Part shown: positions 1 to 7,206 of the stretch, in pieces
Layout: every line of letters begins with the position of its first letter
Position numbering within the stretch: the first letter of the stretch is position 1
DNA from: Acidobacteriota bacterium
GTDB taxonomy: Bacteria; Acidobacteriota; Vicinamibacteria; Vicinamibacterales; UBA2999
Direction: 5' to 3'
Assembly (NCBI GenBank): GCA_030697165.1
Contig: JAUYQQ010000001.1
Location: 124,001 to 188,000 of the forward strand
DNA length: 64,000 nt
Position numbers and translations under genes: made by a program
The notes under the pieces: generated by a model
Told to the model about the DNA's origin: nothing
What the model saw: only the letters and a program-made list of their open reading frames with translations
Databases searched by the model: none

Positions 1-1823
1 ACCGACACCCGCAACAGGTAGGGCCCCGGCGGGAGCTCTCCGGCGAGCGTTATGGACGGCCGGGTCTCGGGCGGCTCCGCTTCGTACCCGACGCGCAACA
101 CGACGGGCGCGACTTCCTTGAACTCCGCTGGCGACGGCGGGCCGACGCGGTGCAGCCATTGTTGGCGTCCGGGCACGTAGACGCTCACGTGGGGCACGGC
201 CCGGTCGGGATCGACATTGCCCGCGTGACGCGCATAGGTCCTGGAGACACCGTAAGGGGTCGCCGCGACGAGTGACACCAACCGGAGGTTGTGGCCCGGG
301 ATAAACTTCTGCGTCTTAGCCAGGAGCCCCTCGGGACCACGGGTGGTCATGAGCATGTTGTCCCGCAGCTCCGGGTACCCAAGCACCACGTAGTCTGGGG
401 ACAAGGACTCGCGGCGAGATTCGGGCACCCTGGAGAGGAGTGCCATCGCATCGACCCAGTTGATCATCTGAATGCGATCCGGGGCTTGCAGACCGAAGAT
501 GACTGAACCCCACGCGGTGGCGCCATCCGGAAGTGGTTCGATGACCTTGGCGGCGTACTCGGAAAACGACACCCAGGTGTCGATGCGGCGAATCCGCCAA
601 CTGTCGGCCGACAGTTGCCAGGCGAGTTGCCGTCCCGCCTGGGCCGTCACCAGCACCAAGGCGACGACGCCAACGACAGACCCAATTCGCGGGTTCCACT
701 GACGGGCGAGCCACAAGGTTAACCAGAGCAGCGTCGCCGCTGTCCAAACGAAGAGCACCTGGTGCAGCACCGCGTAGCCGGAGTGGTAACTCGTGTACCC
801 ACCGCCCGTCAGGGTGTAGCCGGTCCACGCGACAAGGGGCGGCAGCATGCTGGCCCGAACCACGCGGCGTTCGGGCGCGTTCATCCGCTCCCCTACTCCC
901 GCCAGCACCCAACTTGCGGCAAACACCGCGCCGACCACGTAGCGCATGCCCGGAGAGAGGTAGACGAACGCGTAGTTGAGGTGATGACCGATCGCGACCA
1001 GGAACGTGTCCGATCGCTTGGTCAGATCCCGATAGGCCGTCAGGAACTGCCACTGGGTTCCGAAGTCGAAGCCAAACGACGCATAGAACATCGCCAATCC
1101 GAGGGCGATGCCGAGGATCAGCGCCAGGCTCGCGCGCCACAAGTATCGCCAGGTGCTCGGGCGATCGGTGCTCTCGCGCAGGTCCCCCCAGGCGACCACG
1201 GCCAGCACCAGCACCGCGCTCGGGATGAGGCTGGCCGCGATCAGGTGGGTAAAGGCCCCACACGTCGCGGCAAGGCCCGCACCGAACCAATAGACCGGGC
1301 GTGACCGGAGCGCGCCGAGGCCGGCGCACACCACAAACGCGAGTGCGAAACCGGAGACGAGAATGTCGGGCCTGGCCATCGGCCACTGGCTGGCTTCGAA
1401 CGCGTACAGCATCCCGAGTCCGTAGAGCACGGCAACCGTCGCGCGGTCGCGTCCGCTGAACCACGCACCAGCCACGCCGATGGTGGCCAGCAGCACCCAG
1501 AGATGGATTGACCTTACAAGGGTCAGGCTGAAACCAAACAACCACACCAGCCCACCGGCCAGATAGAAGTACCAGGGGCCATAGTTGAACTGGCCATCGA
1601 GCCGCGACATGTCCGCCAAGACCGGGCTGGCGGGAAAGCCGTAGCGACCGTAGGTCGCCAGGTCATAAGCGATGTTCGCCTCACTATCGTCCACGGCGAC
1701 ATAGATGGAACGATCGACGTAGCGATAGAAGTCGTGCGTCATCTTGGCCGCGGAGATCACCAGGGCGAGCCACAGCGCCAGGTACATCAACCGCCACAGC
1801 CCGCTTCGCATCCTGGTCAGCAT
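1..1823 (-). CDS. Large multi-pass membrane protein, GT-C-like (3' end outside window)
   Basis: The reading frame is open from an ATG at 1823 to the left edge, about 607 residues with no stop, so the C-terminus is missing. The N-terminus (MLTRMRSGLWRLMYLALWLA) is a basic residue cluster followed by a membrane segment. Further hydrophobic segments follow through roughly residue 430, then a soluble tail. An acidic pair after TM1 (AVDDSEAN) sits where GT-C glycosyltransferases of the ArnT/PMT type carry their first-loop acidic motif. That placement is an inference; I recognise no specific family. The start overlaps the stop of the upstream GNAT gene by 7 bases. It is one of seven such membrane proteins in the window and could also be a polymerase or a non-enzymatic membrane protein. 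Confidence 0.7.
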   Translation of the reverse strand, partial: MLTRMRSGLWRLMYLALWLALVISAAKMTHDFYRYVDRSIYVAVDDSEANIAYDLATYGRYGFPASPVLADMSRLDGQFNYGPWYFYLAGGLVWLFGFSLTLVRSIHLWVLLATIGVAGAWFSGRDRATVAVLYGLGMLYAFEASQWPMARPDILVSGFALAFVVCAGLGALRSRPVYWFGAGLAATCGAFTHLIAASLIPSAVLVLAVVAWGDLRESTDRPSTWRYLWRASLALILGIALGLAMFYASFGFDFGTQWQFLTAYRDLTKRSDTFLVAIGHHLNYAFVYLSPGMRYVVGAVFAASWVLAGVGERMNAPERRVVRASMLPPLVAWTGYTLTGGGYTSYHSGYAVLHQVLFVWTAATLLWLTLWLARQWNPRIGSVVGVVALVLVTAQAGRQLAWQLSADSWRIRRIDTWVSFSEYAAKVIEPLPDGATAWGSVIFGLQAPDRIQMINWVDAMALLSRVPESRRESLSPDYVVLGYPELRDNMLMTTRGPEGLLAKTQKFIPGHNLRLVSLVAATPYGVSRTYARHAGNVDPDRAVPHVSVYVPGRQQWLHRVGPPSPAEFKEVAPVVLRVGYEAEPPETRPSITLAGELPPGPYLLRVS

Positions 1824-2461
1824 TTGGACTTCGCTCCGTGGATCTCCGGACTCACAATGGTCACATACTCCCTGCCGATGAGAGCGAATCGCTCGCGCAC
1901 CGACCACCCGAACTTGGCGTACATCGCGATGACACCGTGATTTGCCGCCAGCGTCTTGGTGCGGCAGCGATTCACGTGATGGCGCGCCAGGTGGTCCAGG
2001 GTGGCCTGGACCAGCGCCTGGCCCACACCAAGGCCACGCCACTCGCGGTCGACCGCGATCAGAAAAATCTCGCCCTTGACCGGGTCAGACTTGCTGGTCA
2101 GAACCGACGCGAACACTTCGGCGCTGAGCCTGAGATGACGGGGATCGCGCAACGCCGCGCGCACGGCATACCAGGCAATTTTCACAACCGCGCGCCGCAT
2201 CACGTCGCGCGAGAAACTCCCGGCGTCGTGGGCGACGGTCACAAAACCCACGGGCCGACCGCGGGCGACTGCCACGAGGTTGATCCCATGCTCCGATGTG
2301 AAGGCGGTGGGATAGTGCACCCGCTCGAGGAAATCGAGGCCCAGTGACGGGAGAAAATCATCGGGCAGCGCGTGGTAATGGATCGCGGCAACAGCTGGAA
2401 TCTCGTCGAGGGTCGCCTGGCGGACGGTGACCTCGGGTCGCGCCAATGGCTCCCTGCCCAT
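1817..2461 (-). CDS. GNAT-family N-acetyltransferase
   Basis: This 214-residue protein has the GNAT acetyl-CoA signature REWRGLGVGQ at about residues 139-148, the R/Q-x-x-G-x-G/A motif that binds the pyrophosphate, followed by an alpha helix. The preceding strand (EIFLIAVD) and the late segment MYAKFGWSVRERF fit the fold's beta4 and the usual 'Y-x-k-x-GF' region. GNAT enzymes transfer acetyl from acetyl-CoA to an amine; the substrate here is not visible. The start ATG shares one base with the TGA of the upstream DegT-family gene (TGATG), so translation is probably coupled. That neighbour suggests an amino sugar made by the aminotransferase and then N-acetylated, which is inference. Confidence 0.85.
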   Translation of the reverse strand: MGREPLARPEVTVRQATLDEIPAVAAIHYHALPDDFLPSLGLDFLERVHYPTAFTSEHGINLVAVARGRPVGFVTVAHDAGSFSRDVMRRAVVKIAWYAVRAALRDPRHLRLSAEVFASVLTSKSDPVKGEIFLIAVDREWRGLGVGQALVQATLDHLARHHVNRCRTKTLAANHGVIAMYAKFGWSVRERFALIGREYVTIVSPEIHGAKSKC

Positions 2462-3699
2462 CAGGCGACGCGGGCATCCGTGGCCCCGACGGTCCGCGGC
2501 AGGACGTTGACCTGCGCTACCACCCGCGCGCGCGCAGCATCTGACAAGTCCGGATGCACCGGTAAGTTGATCGTATGGCGGCTATTCGAAAGCGAATTCG
2601 GGAACTCGCTCTCGGCCGCGGGTCCGTACTCGGGCAGGTGCGGCATGCTGTACTCAATCAACTGACCGAGTTGCACGCCGGCCGCCAGAAAGTGCTTCAA
2701 GGTCTCATCGCGATTGGCCACGCGGATGGGAAAATGCGAATAGCTGGTGCCGGGCACCTCTGGGGGGATCACCCAATCGGCCGGCGGGCGCAGGTTGGCG
2801 CGGTAGAATCGCGCGTGCTCGCGGCGCCGCGCGGCGAACCCCCGGTAGCGAGCGAGCTGCGCCAGCCCGACCTGTGCTTCCACATCGCTCATCAAGTCGA
2901 GCGCATCGGGCGGAAGCCGGATCAGGCCATCAAGGTGGTAGGCCTTGGTCAGGCCGTCGAGCAGCGGCGTCTCGTCCTGCAGCCACCGGACGAAGCCATA
3001 GCATGGCGGGCTGAATGCTATGGTCGAGGCCACGAGATAGGCCTGCTGGCCGCGCCGTTTCCCACCCGAAGACTGCGTAAAGTGCGTGTCCCGGTACTGC
3101 CTGATCGAGGCGGCCAGCTCCGCGTTGTTGGTCGTCAGCATGCCGCCGAAAATCGACGTCATCACCTTGCTGATGCCCAGTCCGAACAACGCGACGTCGG
3201 CCGCGGCGGTAACCGCCCGACCGTTCCACTCCGCGCCGAAGGAATGCGCGCAATCCTGGACAATCCAGATCTTGTGCCCCCACGTGGCGGCGGCGCGATC
3301 GACGATGGATTGGATGCGGTCGATGTCGGCAGGAATGCCAAAGAGGTGGGTGGCCAGCACCATCCGCGTGTCCGCGCCAATGGCAGCCTCCAGCTGCTGA
3401 AGGTCCATGTTGTAGCCGCCGGTCTCGCTGTCGACAAACCGGCAGCGATTGCCGCTGACGACCACGGCATGGGCCACGACAGAGCAGGTGTAGGCTGGGA
3501 TGATCACTTCGGCGCCGCTCAGCCCCAGAGCCTTGCACAACGCGAACAAGCCGCCCCGCCCGTAGTTAAACGCGATGCCGTGGCTCGCGCCGAACTGGGC
3601 CGCAAACGCCTGCTCGAACCGCGGCACCGCATCCGGCTGGGGCCGCATGGCGGCGGTCAACTCGGCGGTGGTGATCGCGGGCTTGAAGCGGGGAATCAT
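2461..3699 (-). CDS. DegT/DnrJ/EryC1/StrS-family PLP aminotransferase (divergent)
   Basis: The protein is 412 residues from the ATG at 3699 (MIPRFKPAIT). Reading further upstream in frame gives arginine/serine-rich, non-coding-like sequence, so the longer version is rejected. QDCAHSFGA at about 148-156 is the conserved Asp region that contacts the PLP pyridine. FGLGISKVM with K178 matches the Schiff-base lysine region of sugar aminotransferases. The usual G-E-G-G after that lysine is replaced by IFGGM. Family members transfer an amino group from glutamate to a keto-sugar nucleotide. It does not look like a close WbpE relative. Followed by a GNAT gene, it may supply that enzyme's amino sugar. 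Confidence 0.8.
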   Translation of the reverse strand: MIPRFKPAITTAELTAAMRPQPDAVPRFEQAFAAQFGASHGIAFNYGRGGLFALCKALGLSGAEVIIPAYTCSVVAHAVVVSGNRCRFVDSETGGYNMDLQQLEAAIGADTRMVLATHLFGIPADIDRIQSIVDRAAATWGHKIWIVQDCAHSFGAEWNGRAVTAAADVALFGLGISKVMTSIFGGMLTTNNAELAASIRQYRDTHFTQSSGGKRRGQQAYLVASTIAFSPPCYGFVRWLQDETPLLDGLTKAYHLDGLIRLPPDALDLMSDVEAQVGLAQLARYRGFAARRREHARFYRANLRPPADWVIPPEVPGTSYSHFPIRVANRDETLKHFLAAGVQLGQLIEYSMPHLPEYGPAAESEFPNSLSNSRHTINLPVHPDLSDAARARVVAQVNVLPRTVGATDARVA

Positions 3700-3706
3700 G
3701 ATGGCG

Positions 3707-4558
3707 TTACCGGCGCGCCTCGATGACCTGGTAGAACCCCCACAGCCCTGCGAAACGGCGATCGATCCAGCCGAGCACTGGTGCGCCGGCCCGCAACACG
3801 GGAATGATGTCGGCCATGCGGCGGAACCCCGGCTGCACGTTGCGAATCTCCACGACGGAGAAGCCCCGGAACATCGCCAACGCCTCGCGGTTGGAGTAGG
3901 CCTTGAGCGTCGGCACCCCGAACAGCTCGAGCAGCGCGGTGCCACGGCTGTCGTTGACTCCGTGCTTACCGCGCGCCCGATCGGCAATTCGATCGCGCTT
4001 GGCGCGCCGGCGATCGCGCGCGTGCCCCCACGAGCGCAGCAGCGTCGTCGCCCACCACTTCGGATTGCCCGTGCGATACAGCATCACGGTCGCCGTGCCG
4101 CCGGGCTTCAGGACGCGCCGCACTTCCTGGACCGCGCCGTCGGTGTCCGGCGTGTGATGCAACACGCCAAACGAAACGACCGCGTCGAAACTGGCGTCGG
4201 CGAACGGCAGCCTTTCGGCGTCGGCATGCATCAGCGTGAGCGTGTCGTTACCCAACTCGCGCTTGCCTTCGGCGGCCCGGCGCAACGACGCATCGGACAT
4301 GTCCATCCCAACTACGATGGCGCCAAGCGACGGCAAATGATTGGCGAGCGGCCCCTGGCCGCAGCCGACTTCGAGTACGCGCCGACCCTGCCACGAGTGC
4401 CGCGCGACCGCGTCGTACATGTACGGCTCGACGGTATGGTACCAATTCATGAACTCGCGGTAACTGGCCCACTGGCCGCCGCATGGATTCGAGTTCCAGA
4501 ACTCGCGACCGGCTTTTTTCTGGGGCGGGTTGGTCGTGCTCACAGCGTCCATGCTCAT
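3707..4558 (-). CDS. Class I SAM-dependent methyltransferase
   Basis: The 283-residue protein carries motif I VLEVGCGQG at 61-69, a motif II acidic residue (VGMDMS), and a motif III-like region (FDAVVSFGVLHHT) followed by VRRVLKPGG, which is typical of UbiE/Methyltransf_11 enzymes. The chosen ATG at 4558 overlaps the TGA of the upstream deacetylase gene (ATGA) and has AGGA four bases upstream. ATG codons at 4573 and 4552 are alternatives. The C-terminal third is basic and unassigned. It probably O- or N-methylates a sugar or lipid intermediate of this locus, but the acceptor cannot be told. Confidence 0.85.
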   Translation of the reverse strand: MSMDAVSTTNPPQKKAGREFWNSNPCGGQWASYREFMNWYHTVEPYMYDAVARHSWQGRRVLEVGCGQGPLANHLPSLGAIVVGMDMSDASLRRAAEGKRELGNDTLTLMHADAERLPFADASFDAVVSFGVLHHTPDTDGAVQEVRRVLKPGGTATVMLYRTGNPKWWATTLLRSWGHARDRRRAKRDRIADRARGKHGVNDSRGTALLELFGVPTLKAYSNREALAMFRGFSVVEIRNVQPGFRRMADIIPVLRAGAPVLGWIDRRFAGLWGFYQVIEARR

Positions 4559-5493
4559 ACCGTCCTGGCCCACTCATCAAGCGTCACGAAGCTGTAGTCT
4601 GCCGCAATCAGGTCCACGGCGCGTTCGAAGAGCTCCAGCTTCTGCTTGAGCGGCACCCGCAGCGCCTGCGGCACGTAGACACCGGTGTTGACACCCGGCA
4701 CCTGGTCGGCGAGGCCATGCTGGTTGTAGTCAACGAAGTCGGAGAGGTGAAACTGGTACTGGATGGGGTACTGCATCGACCGCAGGATCCGATAGCACCT
4801 GGCGAACAGGTCGAACCCACTGGCGAGCAACAAGGTAGCCCAGAAGGGAAACCGCACGCCCGGCACCACGGTCAGCGGCAACTCGATGAGTCCGTTGCTG
4901 CCGCGGCGCGCGAGGCTGGTCGCGTCCGAGCGATACGGCTGCAGGGGCGCGAACATATAGGACAGGTGCCCCAGGGTGGTGCGATCGCCGCCGGTTCGCT
5001 GTGACGTGTTCCACCAATGGAGAAACTTGAAGAGGGGCGTCAACGACATCGGGTGCACCGACGAATCGTACAAATAGCCACGCCGCTGCAGGATGCCGAT
5101 CGCATCGTCGCCCATGTTCCAGCCCGGCGACCGAAACCCAATCGGGCGCTTGCCGATCACGGCGTAGCAGGCGTCTTCCATCCCGGCGATCTCGCGTTCC
5201 TTGTCGGCCGCGGACAGGAGACGGAACCCCTGCGCGTGGGTCATCGTGTGATTGGCGATCTCATGCCCGTCGTTCGCGACGGCGCGAATGACACCGTGAT
5301 CAGCCGGCCGGGTGAAGTCATCACCGACCATGAACAGCGTGGCCTTGATGCCGTACTTGTCCAAGAAAGTGCAGGAGTTCTCGAGGCCGATGCGCAGCTC
5401 GTCGTAGGTATACCCGCCGGCGCGCCGGCACCCACGCCCGCCATAAATGGACTGGAGCGTGTCGATGTCGCTGGAAATAGCTCCGCGAAGCAT
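4555..5493 (-). CDS. Polysaccharide deacetylase (NodB homology domain)
   Basis: The 312-residue protein has NodB motif 1 as SSDID at 7-11, motif 2 as HEIANHTMTH around 77-86 (the H-x3-5-H metal ligands) and motif 3 as GFRSPG at 119-124. These supply the catalytic Asp, the metal-binding Asp/His/His and the catalytic groove Arg of carbohydrate esterase family 4. The C-terminal VTLDEWA is the usual end of the barrel. There is no signal peptide, so it is probably cytoplasmic and could act on lipid-linked or nucleotide-activated sugars, as seen with some polysaccharide-locus deacetylases. It sits downstream of a probable terminator and overlaps the next methyltransferase start by 4 bases. Confidence 0.88.
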   Translation of the reverse strand: MLRGAISSDIDTLQSIYGGRGCRRAGGYTYDELRIGLENSCTFLDKYGIKATLFMVGDDFTRPADHGVIRAVANDGHEIANHTMTHAQGFRLLSAADKEREIAGMEDACYAVIGKRPIGFRSPGWNMGDDAIGILQRRGYLYDSSVHPMSLTPLFKFLHWWNTSQRTGGDRTTLGHLSYMFAPLQPYRSDATSLARRGSNGLIELPLTVVPGVRFPFWATLLLASGFDLFARCYRILRSMQYPIQYQFHLSDFVDYNQHGLADQVPGVNTGVYVPQALRVPLKQKLELFERAVDLIAADYSFVTLDEWARTV

Positions 5494-5502
5494 GCGATCA
5501 GG

Positions 5503-5542
5503 AACAAGAAAAGACGAACCCCGTCCGGCTACTGCCGGACGG
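5503..5542 (-). terminator. Probable intrinsic terminator of the radical SAM gene
   Basis: Bases 5521-5529 (CCGTCCGGC) and 5534-5542 (GCCGGACGG) form a perfect 9-bp GC-rich stem with a 4-base loop that contains the gene's TAG stop. In the minus-strand direction it is followed by a T-rich tract, TTTTCTTGTT, at 5512-5503. The tract begins about 8 bases after the stem, so this is not a textbook terminator. The 35-base gap to the next gene contrasts with the overlaps elsewhere. Confidence 0.5.
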
Positions 5543-7100
5543 AGTGAGGATTGGCGTCGTTGTTGGCAAACCGGTCCGACGAGCTGACGACGTGGGCGCC
5601 GCGGCCCTTGCCCATGACGGTCGCCTGGAACAGGCCGAATGCCATGGCGCCCTTGCGCCGAATCTCGCCGATGCTGCCCGACTGGCGCAACTGCTTCATC
5701 ACGTACTTCGGACGGAAGTAGAACGAGCGGGTCGCCTCGTCACGGATGTCGAGCAGCTGCCGCTTGTTGAGGTGTTCTTCCCAGAAGTGCGGCACCACGA
5801 AGTTCGGGGTCGGCTTCTTGGCAAACTCGAGCCAGAAGTCGTAGGGGATCACGCCCTGCTTGAGGCCGTCCTCGTACATCTCGGTGCCGGCATACGGCAC
5901 GGTGACCGAGAACGTCGAGTAATCAGGGTCGAGACGCTTGGCGAAGCGAATGGTCTCGCGCATGTCTTCGACGGTTTCACCGGGCAGGCCCAGCATGAAA
6001 TACGTGAGGACCTGAATGCCGTGCTTCTTCGCCAGCGCCACCGCGGCGATCGCCTGGTCGGTATCGATCGACTTCTTGATCGTCTTGAGCGTCTTGTTCG
6101 AACCCGACTCAATACCGAAGTGGATGCGCTTGCAACCGGCCTTGGCCAGCCACTCCATGGTCTCCGCCGTGGGGCTGCTCACGCGATCGCGAATGGCCCA
6201 GTCGAACTCCAGGCCCTCTTCGACGATGCCCTTGCAGATGTCCACGAGGCGCTTCTTCGACCAGGTGAAGGTGTCGTCGTAGACCTCGATCTCCTTGATC
6301 CCAAGGGCCGCGATTTCCTTCATCTCGGCGACGACGTCGGCGGCGCTGCGCGACAGCACCTTCTGAAACGACAGCTTGCAGAAGGTGCACTTGTACGGGC
6401 ATCCGCGGCTGGTGATCATCGTCGTCACGTAATCGCCCTTGGCCAGCACGCTGTGATACGACTTGTACGGCAGCATCTGGCGGTCAGGGTGAGGCAGCGA
6501 GTCGAGATCGCCGTGGATGTAGAACTCCTGCTCGCCCGCCTTGACGCCGTGCTCCTTGAAGTGGAGGCCGGGCAGGTGATTCGGCTTGTAGTCGTTCGAC
6601 AGGCCGTTGACGAGCCAGAAGAACGGAATCTCGCCGTCGCCGACGATCACCGAATCGCAGCCGGAGTGCTCGAGCGTGACTGCTGAGTAGATGCCGACGT
6701 GCGGACCGCCGACCGTGACGTGAATGTTCGGATCCACTTCCTTGGCAATCTGGATGCAGCGCCACGCGTCGTACCAGAAATCGGTCCACGCGCACACGCC
6801 AACGACGTCCGGCTTGTATTCCTGGATCTCCGCCTTAATCTGTGCTTCGGTCAGCCGCAGAACCTGGCAGTCGATGATCTTGATGTCATGATCGGTCTTG
6901 GCCTTGAGGTACGCCGCGACAAACATCGGGCCGAGCGGTGGCTTCACGCCAATGCCGGTGTTGTCATTATCCTGGAACGTATACATAGCCCGCACGGCGT
7001 GCTTGTCCGGGGGGAAGATGAGCAACGTACGCATCTTCTTCCCGGCACGTTCGACGCGCGGATCCTGAAGGTTCAGGAGATTTTCGGCTTTTAGCAGCAT
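5529..7100 (-). CDS. B12-binding-type radical SAM protein
   Basis: The protein is 523 residues. The N-terminal about 200 residues have the Rossmann-like layout of the cobalamin-binding domain in BchE/P-methylase-type radical SAM enzymes (LLIFPPDKH, PPLGPMFVAAYL, VTVGGPH, VIVGDGE). The radical SAM core then starts with CPYKCTFC at 234-241 (C234, C238, C241 bind the 4Fe-4S cluster) and continues with FGIESGS and LPGETVED elements. Such enzymes catalyse methylations, cyclisations or related radical chemistry; the substrate is unknown. It is lysine-rich relative to its arginine-rich neighbours. An ATG at 7034 with weak GGGAAG upstream is an alternative start. It has its own probable promoter and terminator. 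Confidence 0.88.
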   Translation of the reverse strand: MLLKAENLLNLQDPRVERAGKKMRTLLIFPPDKHAVRAMYTFQDNDNTGIGVKPPLGPMFVAAYLKAKTDHDIKIIDCQVLRLTEAQIKAEIQEYKPDVVGVCAWTDFWYDAWRCIQIAKEVDPNIHVTVGGPHVGIYSAVTLEHSGCDSVIVGDGEIPFFWLVNGLSNDYKPNHLPGLHFKEHGVKAGEQEFYIHGDLDSLPHPDRQMLPYKSYHSVLAKGDYVTTMITSRGCPYKCTFCKLSFQKVLSRSAADVVAEMKEIAALGIKEIEVYDDTFTWSKKRLVDICKGIVEEGLEFDWAIRDRVSSPTAETMEWLAKAGCKRIHFGIESGSNKTLKTIKKSIDTDQAIAAVALAKKHGIQVLTYFMLGLPGETVEDMRETIRFAKRLDPDYSTFSVTVPYAGTEMYEDGLKQGVIPYDFWLEFAKKPTPNFVVPHFWEEHLNKRQLLDIRDEATRSFYFRPKYVMKQLRQSGSIGEIRRKGAMAFGLFQATVMGKGRGAHVVSSSDRFANNDANPHSVRQ

Positions 7101-7131
7101 TGGGTACTCAAATTGGACTTTTAGGACTCAA

Positions 7132-7163
7132 ATTCTAGCATATTCGTCGCACCTGGCTGACAA
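7132..7163 (-). promoter_or_regulatory. Candidate sigma70-type promoter for the radical SAM gene
   Basis: In the 106-base AT-rich gap (7101-7206), the minus strand reads TTGTCA (7163-7158) and TGC-TAGAAT (7140-7132), an extended -10 with a 20-base spacer. The spacer is longer than optimal. An imperfectly placed inverted repeat, CTGGCTG at 7153-7159 and CAGCCAG at 7186-7192, overlaps the -35 and could be an operator or a weak upstream hairpin. This is one of few non-overlapping gene junctions in the locus. Confidence 0.35.
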
Positions 7164-7206
7164 GTTCTTTCTGATCAACAAATTACAGCCAGTTCCATCT
7201 GGGCCG

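Noticed and set aside
316-1545. Long minus-strand open frame within the first gene
   Set aside because: Its sequence is rich in Arg/Gly/Ala and lacks membrane pattern, while the overlapping frame from ATG 1823 reads as a clear multi-pass membrane protein. It is a shadow in a high-GC region.
2575-3726. Plus-strand open frame of 383 codons opposite the DegT-family gene
   Set aside because: Composition is biased to Arg/His/Gly with no motif, and the minus strand has clear PLP-enzyme motifs. High GC makes such antisense frames common.
3700-3987. N-terminal extension of the DegT-family protein
   Set aside because: It is Ser/Arg/Cys-rich, overlaps the methyltransferase gene and lies upstream of the natural MIPRFKPAI start.
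7153-7192. Inverted repeat CTGGCTG/CAGCCAG as a riboswitch or terminator
   Set aside because: Only 7-base arms with a 26-base AT-rich loop and no T tract; too weak for a separate call. It may be an operator, noted with the promoter.
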